In this document: one piece after another, positions 23,890-36,489 of the stretch
How the letters are laid out: the number at the start of each line of letters is the position of its first letter
How positions within the stretch are numbered: position 1 is the first letter of the stretch
Assembly (NCBI GenBank): GCA_019321725.1
Contig: CM033113.1
Span: 11,842,001-11,906,000 of the forward strand
Length of the DNA stretch: 64,000 nt
Direction of reading: 5' to 3'
DNA from: Paulownia fortunei
Lineage: Eukaryota; Streptophyta; Magnoliopsida; Lamiales; Paulowniaceae
Notes under the pieces: model-generated
What the model was told of the DNA's origin: nothing
The model's input: only the letters and a program-made list of their open reading frames with translations
Databases searched by the model: none
Translations under genes and position numbers: made by a program

Positions 23890-24656
23890 TTAATTCTTTG
23901 ATTTATATTTCAATACTATTTTTCCATATTTCATTCATCTTCAATTCTATTGATTATCAAATAGTTGGTTCAAGTTCAAGCAACACAGGTAAGGGAAAGA
24001 TGGTCTTTTTCGATATTAGTTCAACACCTATGTTCAACATGAATTATGAATTGGAAATAAGCGATGATAAGCAACCTCGTATATTTTCAAGTCAAGAAAG
24101 TATGAGTGATGTCAATGTTTGAGCTGCTCCTGCTCTAAAATCTTCTATTTTTACCAAACATTTTGAGAATGTGAAACTTCCGTCTTGAGAGATGTGAGCA
24201 AAATATAAGTATTGCTCTCAATCATATAAATTTTAATCTAGATACGGTTATGGATCGTTGACAAAACATAAGGAGAGGAAACATCTAATTGAATATGGAG
24301 TTGATCATTCTCAAACTCAAATCCTGACGTACTCATGTTCTGGTAGAGATAATGATTCAAACTTATTTAAATATTTTGATGTTAATTTTAAAGAAATATT
24401 GGCTAAATTTATTGCTTTTGAACATCTTTCTTTTAATTTTGGTAATAAATTAACTTTTGAAGATTTTTGTCAAAATGCATTAAATCCTGCTATTAAACGT
24501 GTTTCACGAACCACACTCACGCGCACACTAAAAAATTATGTTTTAAAGGTAAAAAATTTTAATTAAATTATTTACTAATTTAAATAATAAAGTTTCTTTA
24601 TGTTCTGATATTTCGAGTGACCATTGACAAACTCATTTATATATGGGTATTGCTTG
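23890..24656 (+). pseudogene. hAT transposase N-terminal fragment (BED zinc finger)
   Basis: The reading frame around 23950 starts with a Ser-rich SSSSNTGKGK stretch, followed at about 24150-24280 by a decayed BED zinc finger (AKYKYCSQSYKF...YGYGSLTKHKERKH; first Cys lost, a stop at the expected Trp), then an open 102-codon segment (24258-24566) with LSFNFGNKLTFEDFCQNALNP, the hAT pre-catalytic region, and SDISSDHxQTHLYMGIA at 24600-24645 like the family's DxWTSxxxxxYMGIT block. Transposases of this type cut and paste with 8-bp target duplications. The gene is cut at 24656 by the LTR of E1. The GC-richer, inverted-repeat-like region at about 23410-23600 may be the element's 5' end. Confidence 0.75.
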
Positions 24657-26251
24657 TACTACAACTTTAAGGTTGCAAACCTAAGTGTAGGTTGTGTCAA
24701 GTAATATATTTTTTGGGAGTCCGACGTCAATCCATAGAAAGTTGTTTGAGGTTTTCATGATTATGTTTTAACAAGATGGGCTTTATGTGGTTTAGAATAT
24801 AAAAAAAAAATCCTATAACTAAAAAATCAAAATAATAAAAGTATTGAGGATTAGGGATTCACTCTTGAGTTTTGAATAGAGGAACAATTTTTCATTTTTT
24901 TTACCTCTTTTAAATGTCAATATTAGAATCCATACATAAAGGAGCTTTCAATGGAAAGATGTTATCAAATAACTTATGTATTAAAGCAATTATGATATCG
25001 TCTTACTATTTGAAAATTATCTCTTAACACCAATACTTGTTTATGGGATCAAGTATTTATGCACACCTTTATCTACAACAAATCAAAGTTTCATATTAGC
25101 AGTTGGTGTAGTAGAATTGTACAATAAACTAAATAAATTCAAGTATTTATTGTGTCAATGGTAATACATAAATCAAGAGTCACAACAAAACAAGGAGGGT
25201 TTCAATTAAAAATTAAAACAATAATACAACACACTTGAACATTATACACCTTTATAACCGTTCTCTTCCTCTATCAAGAAGTTCACCCTTTCTCCTCAAC
25301 TAAATGAAATTTAGAAAGATATAATGAAAGTAAAAAAGACTAAAAATAGAAAAGAATCTATAGAATACATTTATATTACTACTAGAAAACTTAGCCTAAA
25401 GAAAGACAACAATAAAACTTTTTCCCCCTCTAAGGGTTTTTGTATATCTGGAATACCATTCAAGAGCCCCTATTTATAGTATAAGAATGCCTAAATTGGC
25501 ATTTCCAAATTTATTCCAATTGCACTCCAAGTTAACTTCAAATGTGCTCTAAATTCACATGATTTTTTCAGATCCAAATATTTTCACATATTTTTCTCCA
25601 TCAAATTAGCTAATTTTGAAAAAATGATCAACATAAAAGCTATGCATTTGTCTGTTAGCTTCATTTTTCAACTTGAATCATTTAATTCTAACCATTGGGG
25701 AGAAAGTTATGCTTGATTGAAGAAAATGTGTCAGTATAGATAGATTATTTCCAATATACATACTTAGATGATTTTTTTGCTATAATCAAGGTTGAATTGG
25801 GCTGAACTTCCAACAGAAAAATTGTATTTCTATCTCTTAACTTTCAAATAAAGTAATATTTAGGTTCATATAACTTTTGAACATGGAGTTATGCCAAAAT
25901 ACGAAAAATACACAAGTCTAAAAATATGTTTATGTTGAATTTAATGCAAGTTCAACAATCACTTGCAAAGTCCAAGTGATTTCTTGCATATATTTTGATC
26001 TAACATGATGGACTTAGGTAAAATGACCATTTTCTTCTAATTGTGATGCTTCTTTTATCCAATGAAATATTATCTCCCAACTTGCTTACGAAATACATTG
26101 TCTTCTTTAGTTTTATTTTGGCTCTTTTTTATCTCTTTTTGTTCATTGATTCCCTAACACAAAACATTAATAAAACTATAATATTAACAGAATAAAGTAA
26201 GAAAAGTATAAAGGATTTGATACAAAAATATGTCAAATTACGCACTTATCA
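24657..26251 (-). repeat. E1 3' LTR
   Basis: Minus strand: starts TGATAAGTGCG right after the purine tract AGGTAGGGGAATT and the GCTTGCTCGAGGACGAGCAA hairpin typical of Athila/Tat elements; ends AAAGTTGTAGTA. Matches the E2 3' LTR (52710-54237) along its length. Confidence 0.85.
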
Positions 26252-27903
26252 AATTCCCCTACCTTAACCCTTGCTCGTCCTCGAGCAAGCCAAAAATAAA
26301 CCTAAACTAATCAACTTTCATAGAAAGTCACAATTGTATTTAATATATGCAATAAGCCTTTAATCCCCTAGGTGGCCCATAGAGGACAAGTTATAGTTTC
26401 ATGAGGGTTTCCAACAATGATGCCCACAAACACCTATGATAACTAACTTCTAACCATTATTCTTAGAAAGCAACAAAGTAATATGGAAATAAAATTAAAT
26501 AGGTGTTGAATCTAACCCTTAGTCATTTAAAAATCAATACATTTCCACAATAAGTATACTCAAGTGTATGTGTGAATAGTCAATGTTAACAATGATGAAA
26601 TGTACACTTCAAACAAGTGAATTCCCATAAAACCTCTCAAAAACCATCACCCATACAGGCTCTTCATTTAGTATAAATCTCCACTATACCGAAGGTATCA
26701 CACAAGATCAAAAGGTTTTCAACAAAGGTTGTAATGGGGTCAAACGGTAGTGATGTGGCTAAAAAATAAAAAGTTAGAAATTAACAAAGGTTCTAAAAAC
26801 TTCATAGGATTAGAGATATAGAGTTTATCAATGAATAATTCTCATAATCCATGAATTTCATTACTGAGGCCTTTTGTTATTGAATTGGATCCCTATTCAT
26901 CATTATTATTAATTTTGCAACATCCCATTTTTAGTTGCAACTCATAATATTTTTAACATTATTTTTTTTATGAGAAACTCCCCTACACTTATTTTTTATT
27001 CCAACCCATTTTCTTTTGCAAGATCACCTTGTCAATGGAATGCCTCTTAAACTCTAAATTATTTTTAGAATAAGGGTAGGATAATAGTGTGTTTAGATTA
27101 AGTAAGAAGATATAGTTACCACAAAAAAAGATTTATTTATTAGAAAGCACAAATTGGCTTACTATAGGGGATGTTCTATTGGAACATCATATGGAGAACA
27201 AGTTGATTTGGCCATAGTGCTAGAAAGCCTAATGCATTAATCACTTTTTAAATAGTGCTCAATTAGTTGTTTACCTCAACAGATAAAAAAAAAAAATTTA
27301 ATACTCAACCCCTACATGTCAAAAATTCAAGTGATGATTAAAGCGAGGGTATAAGAACTACCTATTTTGACATGTTTGTCTCCACACTAAATAACATAAC
27401 TATTTGTGCAAAAAGATTTGAATAAAATTATCACAAAATTATATTAACCAATGAACAACATCAAAGTCCAAAACAACATCCATTATCAATCAAACCACAT
27501 TATTTGTGCTTAATTTTATTCATTGAAGTTGGAAGAATATCTACGACTAAAAAAAAATTGACAATTCACAAACTTGTCATGTTATGCAAAAAAAAATAGG
27601 GGTACATCTCAAAAGTGTTAAAATTACCCTCTACTCTACCACCTTTTTTCATAGTTTTATTGGATCCAAAAGAAAACAAGCTTAAATTTTAAAAAAATAA
27701 AAAACTAGAAAAACACACGTTGAACACACAATACGTGATATCAACTATCCTCTCCCCCAACCTAATCAAGACATTATCCCCAATGTCTGAAATAGATAGG
27801 AAAATAGAGTTTAGAAGATATTATCTGAAATGTGACTTATTGAAAAATAAAACTGAAATAACACAATATATATACTATTAGTTGAAATCATTAAGGATAA
27901 ATT

Positions 27904-28230
27904 TTACAAGATGAGAGTCAAATTTATTTTGCATTTTCGACCATTGTCCCTATTGGACCAATACAAATGAGCCAAGGCTAGATCAGGTTCTGGCACATGT
28001 GTTAGAAGTTGATCAATCAGTTGGTCAAGTGTTGGAGCAAAAATGAGAATTTGTCTCGCAGATGATGAAATAAAATCTTTTTGTACAACATGATCTACAA
28101 AAGAGAGCAAACCATTAAAGAAACCATTAACATTAAAAATACTTATAGGTTTATAGTAAATGTTGAGTTGTGCCCAAGAGACAACTTGAAATAATTCCTC
28201 CCGTGTAACAAAACTACCAGGTAGAGCAGT
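27904..28230 (-). pseudogene. Captured LOG (LONELY GUY) C-terminal half inside E1
   Basis: About 108 codons, still free of stops, ending in a natural-looking TAA: LPGSFVTREELFQVVSWAQ, then [31 protein letters not shown], and a YWSNRDNGRKCK tail. These align in order with plant LOG enzymes, which release active cytokinin from its riboside 5'-monophosphate. The PGGxGTxxE catalytic/nucleotide motif is degraded (PGSFVTREE). No introns. The 5' half is absent, and the CRM-like element is inserted at the 5' edge of what is left. The tail with WSNKD is typical of one LOG subgroup. Sense to the element transcript. Confidence 0.85.
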
Positions 28231-29115
28231 TGATAAAAATAAAGCTACACACTCACGCATACAAGAGGGAGAACTCACACGTGGACTTGAAAGGACTCAA
28301 GATCGGCAATTACATGATCCATTAAGCTTACCAAGTGGACCAATCACAAGATTTAGGGCCAAGCGTTTTAAAGAAGCATTATATGGGTTGATTTAAATAG
28401 TTGGTGAAATGCCAAACACATGGGGGCCAACATGAGTCCAAATTCATTTCAAATAATTCCAAATCAGATTGAAAAAAATTTAGTCACCATGATTTCGGTT
28501 TTTGAGGAGCCTAATTGAAGATACACATGTTTTCAACTTTGGAAAGGTCAATCACCAAGATTTCGGAAGCCTAATTCAAAACATGCATATTTTCCATATT
28601 TTTGGAAGCCCAAGATTATTGACTTAAATATTTCTTGATTAAGATGATATTATAGGCAAGATTTTGAAGTTTCCTAAATGTGGGGATGAATTATAGGCAG
28701 GATTTAATTGATTAGTCTATTGATTAGTTTGTTTTCATAGGATAATTAGTTTCCTATTCTTAGTTCTTTGTTTCCATAAGTTACAATTGTTTAAAACCTA
28801 TTTAAAGGGGACCAAGTTGTATACTTTAGACAGATTGAAAATTTATAAGAGATTGGAGAGTTTATCTTGTTCTTCTTTCATTCTTGAAAGAACATTTGAA
28901 CTTATCAAGTTATTCTTATGGCGTTAAAAAACAATGGAACTTATCATCGAGATTCTTGAGTATTCTTGGTGTGGCGTTTCGTATTCAATTGTAGCCTTGG
29001 TTCTTGGTTTGCTAGTCACGGGTCAAGGTTCACCGAACTTGCGTCTTAAAGATCTTGGGGTTGATTCTATATTTTGGTATTGGGTTTCGTCATATCATTG
29101 GCGAGATTCATATCA
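28231..29115 (+). repeat. CRM-like element 5' LTR
   Basis: TGATAAAAATAAAGC...TTCATATCA; followed by GT and the primer-binding site. Confidence 0.95.
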
Positions 29116-29609
29116 GTTGGTATCAGAGCCTAGGTTCCAAAGGCAAGTTTGAATTATCCCTTTAATTTGCTTATTGTTCCTAAATTCCTACTTCATCTTT
29201 CTAGTTTCTGATTAAAACAAAAAAAGAAAAAAAAAAGAAAAGAAAAAAACACAAAATCAGAAAATTTCTTGCAAATTCTTCAAAATCGAAAATTCTTGTG
29301 GTATTAACCTAGCTCTTCTTATTTATGGGCCTTTACTTTTACATTAATTGCTTGCATCAATTTCTTGAGAATTACTTCTTAAATCTTATGATTTGTCTTG
29401 ATTGATTCTCATCTTGAAGTGCCACTTGAATCTTGATTGTTCTTGAGTTTGATTAAGAGTGAAAAAAAGACACAACGAGTGGAAAGAGGCAAGAGTGGTG
29501 AGAATATAAGAGGGTAAAAGCCGATTGAGTGCCAAACACGAGAGTGAGTGACACTTCCTTGAGTGAAACACGTGAGGGAGCGCTTGTGAGGTCCTATAAC
29601 ATTGTTTTG

Positions 29610-30810
29610 CAGATTCTAAACATGTCACACAATCAAGTAGAAAACTCAATTGAAGAGACACAACAAGCAACCATCCCAAACCTACAATTACAGGCATTAT
29701 TGGGCGAGATGAAGTGGATGATGAGGACTGAATTGGAGCAAATTCATGAGAGGATGGACAAGTTGGAAGATGAGTCAACTAAGGGGCAATATCAAAACAC
29801 TCCATTTCGACAACCACCAAGGCGAATGCAACTAGGGGCATAATGGGGTGATGTTGAAGATGAAGAAGAGTGGGAAGAGCTTAACAAACCACAAATAAAT
29901 TAGGGAAGGTTTGGGTGTGGAGACAAAGATATTGGTAGAAGAAAACCTAAGCGAGATGATGATTTGGTAAGCATCAAGGTGAAGATTCCACCATTCCAAG
30001 GCAGAAATGACCCTGAGGCCTATCTAGAGTGGGAGAAAAAGATGGAGATGGTCTTCGAATGCCACAACTACTTTGAGAATAAAAAAGTAAAACTTGCTGC
30101 AATTGAATTCACTGACTATGCTATTATTTGGTGGGATCAATTGTTGAAGGAAAGGAGGAAAAATCATGAACGGCTTGTTGAGACTTAGGATGAGATGAAG
30201 GTCATCATGAGAAGACGTTTCATTCCAAGCTACTATCATTGAGAGTTGTACAACAAGTTGCAGTGTCTAACTCAAGGATCCAGAGTGTTGATGAGTACTA
30301 CAAAGAAATGGAGATTGCTATGATCCGAGCAAATGTAGAGGAAGACAGAGAAGCCACCATGGCTAGGTTTTTGCACGGTTTAAATCGTGAATAGCAGATG
30401 TGGTGGAGATGCAACACTATGTGGAGTTGACAGATATGGTGCACCAAGCCATCAAAGTTGAGCAGCAATTGAAATGGAGGAACATAGTTAGAAGGGGAAT
30501 AGGGACGACCTCCTCAATTTCATGGAAAACAGCACCTAAACGGGACGAATGGCCATCAATTAAACCTAACCCTGAATCCTCTAAAGACACCAAACCAGCT
30601 ACAATGCCAAAACAAGGTAACATTGAATCCTCCACTTCTAAAAATCGAGATATTAAGTGCTTCAAGTGTCAAGGCAGGGGACATATAGCTAGTCAATGCC
30701 CGAACAAAGGAATCATGGTGATTAATGCTCAAGGGGAAATTGAGACAGAAGATGAACAAAAAGATAAAGTAGATGACATGCCACCTCTTGAAGATGCATA
30801 TGAAGGGTAG
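29610..30810 (+). pseudogene. gag of the CRM-like element, broken
   Basis: Capsid-like gag: IKVKIPPFQGRNDPEAYLEWE (near 29970), DYAIIWWDQLLKER (near 30115), a shift into the KEMEIAMIRANVEEDREA frame (30300-30370), and a CCHC zinc knuckle CFKCQGRGHIASQC at about 30660-30700. Stops at about 29842, 29902, 30186 and 30240 plus a frameshift near 30270 break it. It packages element RNA in the virus-like particle. Confidence 0.88.
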
Positions 30811-30816
30811 TATGTA

Positions 30817-33800
30817 GTGGAAGGAGAATCATTAGTGGCAAGGCGAGCTCTTAGTGCGCAAGTCAAGGAAGAAGAAAATAACCAGCGGGAGAACTTATTC
30901 CATACCCGGTGTTTTATACAAAGTAAGGTTTGCAGTGTTATAATTGATGGTGGAAGTTGCACCAATGTTGCCAGCACTGAGTTAGTGGAGAAATTGGCAC
31001 TACCTACCTTGAAACATCCACGACCATATCGGCTTCAATGGCTAAACAATAGTGGAGAAATCAAGGTTACAAAACAAGTTTTGGTGGCATTCTCCATTGG
31101 CAAGTATGAGGATGAGGTGTTTTGTGATGTAGTACCTATGCACGCATGTCATATCCTATTGGGGAGGCCATGGCAGTACGATCGACATGTCACACATCAT
31201 GGTTACACCAATAGGTACTCTTTTGTCATAAAAAAGCAGCCTATAACACTTGTACCATTGAATCCAAAACAAGTTCTCAAAGATCAGCTCAAGATGCAAA
31301 AATCAAATGAAAAGAGAAAAGAAAAAGAGAGAGATGCCAAAGTTGAGAAAAAAAATGAGAGAGTCGTAGCCTTGGTGAGTGAGAGAGAGGAGAAATACAA
31401 CTTCATTGCAAAAAAAAATGAGATCAAGAGAGCTTTAACTTTACAACAGCCTCTTATAGTACTTATGTACAAGGAGGCCCTTTTGTGTACTAATGATCTT
31501 GCTGGATCTTTGCCGAGCAATGTTCTTTCCCTTTTACAGGAATTCAAGGATGTATTTCCTGAGGAGGTGCCACCGGCTTACCACCAATTTGAGGAATTGA
31601 ACATCAAATTGACTTCATACCTGGTGCAATAATTCCAAATCAACCAGCCTATAGAAGTAATCCCGAGGAGACAAAGGAACTTCAACGACAGGTTCATGAA
31701 CTAATGGAAAAGGGATATGTTAGAGAGAGCATGAGCCCTTGTACAGTTCCAGTGCTACTAGTGCCTAAGAAGGACGGGACATGGAGGATGTGTGTTGATT
31801 GTCGAGCCATCAACAACATTACGGTAAAGTATCGACATCCCATTCCTTGATTAGATGACATGTTAGATGAATTGCATGGGTCTTGTGTGTTTTCAAAAAT
31901 TGACCTTAAGAGTGGATACCATCAGATTAGGATGAAAGAGGGTGATGAGTGGAAAGCTGTATTTAAAACAAAATATGGTTTGTATGAGTGGTTAGTTATG
32001 CCTTTTGGATTAACTAATGCACCTAGTACTTTCATGAGGCTCATGAACCATATTTTGCGTGCTTTTCTTGGTAAATTTGTAGTTGTCTATTTTGACGATA
32101 TCCTAATTTATAGCAAAAACCTGGATGATCATGTTAAACACCTGACACTTGTTTTAAAGGTCTTAAGAAAAGAAAGGTTATTTGCTAATCTTAAGAAATG
32201 TACCTTTTGCACGGACAAGCTTGTATTTCTTGGTTTTGTTGTAAGTGCTAAAGGGGTTGAGGTTGATGAGGAAAAGGTGAACGCAATTCAAGATTGGCCA
32301 ACGCCTACTATAATAAATCAGGTAAGAAGCTTCCATGGCTTAGCCAGTTTTTATAGGCGTTTTGTTCGGGATTTCAGTAGCATAGCTGCGCCCCTAATCG
32401 AAGTCATCAAGAAGAATGTTCCATTTAAGTGCGGACATGAACAAGAAAGGCATTCAAGCTCATCAAAGATAAATTGACTAATGCTCCTTTACTTGTTTTA
32501 CCTAACTTCACTAAAATGTTCGAAATTGAGTGTGATGCTTCAGGTATAGGTATTGGTGGTGTACTGATGCAAGAAGGAAGGCCAATTGCATATTTTAGTG
32601 AAAAGTTAAGTGGTGCAACCTTAAACTATCCCACTTACGATAAGGAATTATATGCATTGGTTCGAACTCTGGAGACTTGGCAGCACTATCTATGGCCAAA
32701 AAAGTTTGTGATTCATACAGATCATGAGTCTTTGAAGCATCTAAAGGGGCAACACAAATTGAGCAGACGCCATGCCAAATGGGTAGAATTCATTGAGACT
32801 TTTTCCTATGTAATCAAATACAAACAAGGTAAGAAAAATGTAGTTGCCGATGCACTATCACGCAGGTATGCTTTACTTTCAACCTTTGACTCTAAATTGC
32901 TTGGATTTGAATACATTAAAGAGTTATATGCAATGGATTCTGATTTTGGTGACTTGTTTAAAAACTACACTAAAGGGGGGTGTGGGAAGTTCTATTTGCA
33001 TGATGATTTTTTATTTCGAGAGAACAAATTGTGTGTTCCCCATTCATCTTTGCGTCAATTACTTGTTAGGGAAGCACATAGTGGTGGTTTGATGGGCCAC
33101 TTTGGGGTAGCTAAAAATTTAGGTGTGTTGCATAAGCATTTTTTTTGGCCGCACATGAAACGTGACGTAGAGAGGATTTGTGCGAAATGCATTAGTTGTA
33201 AGCAAGCTAAGTCTAGACAGCAACCACATGGTTTGTACATACCCCTACCTATCCCTAGTGCTCATTGGGTTGATATCTCTATGGATTTTATTTTGGGCTT
33301 ACCTAAGACTAAGAGGGGGAGAGATTCAGTTTTTATGGTTGTTGATAGGTTCTCTAAAATGGCACATTTTATTGCTTGTCATAAAACTGATGATGCATCA
33401 CATGTAGCCAATTTATTTTTCAGGGAGATTGTTAGGTTGCATGGCATGCCAAGGACTATTGTTTCTGATAGGGATACAAGGTTCTTGAGTTACTTTTGGA
33501 AAACCTTATGGGGAAAGTTGGGAACTAAATTGTTGTTTTCTATTACTTGTCACCCCCAAACTGATGGTCAAACCGAAGTAGTGAATAGGACTTTGTCTAC
33601 ATTGTTGCGTGCTATCATACAAAAGAACTTGAAAACTTGGGAAAACTATTTACCACATGTTGAATTTGCTTATAATCGTTGTATCCACTCTGCAACTAAA
33701 TTTTCACCATTTGAGATTGTTTATGATTTTAATTCATTGACTCCTTTGGATTTAATCCCTTTACCTTTGAATAAACGTGTTAACTTAGATGAAAAAAGAA

Positions 33801-34437
33801 AGCAGAATTTGTCATACAGATTCATGAAAAGGCAAAGCAACACATAGAGCGTCGGACGGAACAATATGCTAAACAAGCTAATAAGGGACGCAAGAAAGTT
33901 ATTTTCGAACCAGGGGATTGGGTTTGGCTGCATATAAGGAAGGACCGTTTTCCAGAGCACAGGTGATCTAAACTCTTTCCACGGGGTGATGGGCCATTTC
34001 AAGTGGTGGAACGCATCAATGACAATGCCTACAAACTTGAACTACCAGGTGAGTATGGTGTTAGCGCTAGCTTTAATGTTTCTGATCTATCTCTTTTCGA
34101 TGTAGATGATGAAGATTTGAGGACAAATCCTTTTCAAGAGGGGGAAAATGATAAAAATAAAGCTACACACTCACGCATACAAGAGGAAAAACTCACACGT
34201 GGACTTGGAAGGACTCAAGATCGGCAATTACATGATCCATTAAGCTTACCAAGTGGACTAATCACAAGATTTAGGGCCAAGCGTTTTAAAGAAGCATTAT
34301 ATGGGTTGATTCAACAAGTTGGTGAAATGCCAAACACATGGGGGCCCAACATGAGTCCAAATTCATTTCAAATAATTCCAAATCAGATTGAAGGAAATTT
34401 AGTCACCATGATTTCGGTTTTTGAGGAGCCTAATTGA
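30817..34437 (+). pseudogene. pol of the CRM-like element (PR-RT-RH-INT), three frames
   Basis: Protease with IIDGGSCTNV (about 30935); a Lys/Glu-rich linker (31290-31400); reverse transcriptase with KKDGTWRMCVDCRAIN (31770), [11 protein letters not shown] (31905) and the YFDDILIYS active site (32088); RNase H with [14 protein letters not shown] (32525) and DHESLKHL; integrase with an HHCC finger ([11 protein letters not shown] near 33180), [11 protein letters not shown] and [14 protein letters not shown]-terminal GPFQVVERINDNAYKLELPG (34000). Breaks: a frameshift near 31600, a stop near 31848, a frameshift near 32440, another near 33800 and a stop at about 33965. The last frame (34003-34437) reads through the polypurine tract 288 bases into the 3' LTR. 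Confidence 0.92.
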
Positions 34438-35033
34438 AGATACACATGTTTTCAACTTTGGAAAGGTCAATCACCAAGATTTTGGGAGCCTAATTCAAAA
34501 TATGCACATTTTCCATATTTTTGAAAGCCCAAGATTATTGACTTAAATATTTCTTGATTAAGATGATATTATAGGCAAGATTTTGAAGTTTCCTAAATGT
34601 GGGGATGAATTATAGGCAGGATTTACTTGATTAGTCTATTGATTAGTTTGTTTTCATAGGATAATTAGTTTTCTATTCTTAGTTCTTTGTTTCCATAAGT
34701 TACAATTGTTTAAAACCTATTTAAAGGGGACCAAGTTGTATACTTTAGATAGATTGAAAATTTATAAAAGATTGGAGAGTTTATCTTGTTCTTCTTTCAT
34801 TCTTGAAAGAATATTTGAACTTATCAAGTTATTCTTGTGGCGTTAAAAAACAATCGAACTTATCATCGAGATCTTGAGTATTCTTGGTGTGGCATTCTGT
34901 ATTCAATTGTAGCCTTGGTTCTTGGTTTGCTAGTCACGGGTCAAGGTTCACCGAACTTGCGTTTTAAAGATCTTGGGGTTGATTCTATATTTTGGTGTTA
35001 GGTTTCATCATATCATTGGCGAGGTTCATATCA
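34149..35033 (+). repeat. CRM-like element 3' LTR
   Basis: Same ends and length as the 5' LTR, preceded by AAGAGGGGGAAAA. Confidence 0.95.
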
Positions 35034-35383
35034 GCAGTTTTCTTTGTCTAAAAGTGACTACAATATACTTTTGCATGACACAATTTTAAAAAATACTACC
35101 TACCACATTGTCAACACGCATTTTCGATTATGACAAAATAAAATAAAATAAATAAAAAAATTAAATGGATAAAAAAAGAGAATAAGAGTTAGAAAAAGCA
35201 AATCCATGATTTAGCTCTCATAGTCTTCTTTTCCATTAGTTGGGTTACCTCCCATCAACCGTTTAGTTTAATGTCCTCAACCCAACATTGCCTCATTCAT
35301 CACTCATCAACATATACTGCTAAAGCCATCATCTATCCAATTACCGTCCTATAATTTTGAAGCACCCAAATAAGTTTGTCCAC
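35034..35383 (-). other. E1 post-pol stretch
   Basis: Minus strand: GAGGACATTAAACTAAACGG then GATGGGAGGTAACCCAACT, the conserved post-integrase phrase of Athila-type elements, followed by an AT-rich run to the LOG edge. It shows that E1 lacks most of pol by a deletion rather than by the later CRM-like insertion. Confidence 0.55.
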
Positions 35384-35602
35384 TTATACTTGAGTGAAGT
35401 CTTTAGCAATGCTGGCTAGCAGCATTTCTTTCTCACCCAAGTAAACATATTTAAGATAGTCTAGGATTGGTTTAAGCTCCATTGTAGGTGTCTGCATCAT
35501 AGAAGGTAGAAGTCTCTCATTAGATATTAGCAATTCAATATAAGAGACATCATACCTTGATTTTTTCGGCAACGAATCTAGTCCCATTACATCATTTTCC
35601 AC
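35384..35602 (-). pseudogene. E1 start of reverse transcriptase
   Basis: Ends with MELKPILDYLKYVYLGEKEM, the conserved entry to RT in Athila/Tat polyproteins; the palm domain does not follow. Confidence 0.7.
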
Positions 35603-35608
35603 TTCTCC

Positions 35609-36250
35609 CTACATTTGCTCATCCAACTTCTTTGCTTTCAAATCCTCCATAAGGAGATGTTTTTGTAAAGTAATCTCCACTCCACCCTTGCCAATGAACT
35701 CAAGCATTTGTTGTGACTTGGGATTAATAATGTCAACTGTAGAAACAACATTCACATTAGTAAGATATCTCATGGCTTTAAATATATTATATTTTATAAC
35801 CTCGCCATCAAATATCATAGTAAGAATGCTATTATGAATATCAATCTTAGCTTGGACTGTCTTCATGAATGGTCTTCTCAAAAAAATGCATGTAGGATTA
35901 GGGTATGTGTCATCCTCTATCTCAAGAACATAAAAATTAGCATGAAAAACTAATTCATTTACCTGCACAAGAATATCTTCCACAACTCCTATTAGATATG
36001 CATTAGATCTATTAGTCAATTGTATGATAACACCAGTTTCTTTTAAAGGTCCTAAATTTAGAGAAGCAAAAATAGAATATGGCATAACATTAATTGATGC
36101 TCCAAAATCTAACATACGTTTTTCAAATCTAGTCTTATCAATGGTACAAGGGATGGTAAAAGTGTCTGGATCCTTACACTTTTGAGGAAGTTTTCTTTGA
36201 AGAACCAACGAAACATAATCCCCTATACTTATATTTTCATCGCCCCTCAA
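35609..36250 (-). pseudogene. E1 aspartic protease region
   Basis: An open 213-codon segment with LDFGASINVMPYSIFASLNL (active-site D-x-G), GVVEDILVQVNELVF and IFLRRPFMKT, the retropepsin of plant Ty3/gypsy elements. It cleaves Gag-Pol in the particle. Truncated from the polyprotein; it differs markedly from the E2 protease. Confidence 0.85.
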
Positions 36251-36489
36251 CTTCTATTTGTTAGTGCATAGCTCTTTGAGGAACTTATCATATCGAGGCA
36301 CTTACTTGATCGCATCAAGAAGAGGGATATTTACCTCTACTTTTCGAAAAGTCTTAAAAATCTCATTTTCTTGCTCATTTTTTAGAATTTGCTAACCTGC
36401 TAGGAAAAAAAGTAGAGGTATTAAATAAGCATGAGAGAGAGGTTTAGGAGTGGTTACCAACTTTAGGTTTTCCTTAGGACGAATATTCT

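Larger units (their letters stand above)
28231..35033 (+). mobile_element. CRM-like Ty3/gypsy chromovirus, nested in E1
   Basis: Complete element with 885-bp LTRs (28231-29115, 34149-35033) and a perfect GCAGT duplication (28226-28230, 35034-35038). Initiator-Met primer-binding site at 29118-29134 (TGGTATCAGAGCC); polypurine tract 34136-34148. Gag and pol are complete in order but carry several stops and frameshifts. The LTRs look nearly identical (a few dozen differences by eye). Clade assignment to CRM rests on the pol C-terminus (GPFQVVERINDNAYKLELPG, NVSDLSLFDV) and on pol running into the LTR; other chromovirus clades are not excluded. Confidence 0.9.

Noticed and set aside
27904..28278. 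A functional LOG gene
   Set aside because: Only the C-terminal half is present, the first codons of the open frame lie in the CRM-like LTR, and the catalytic motif is degraded.
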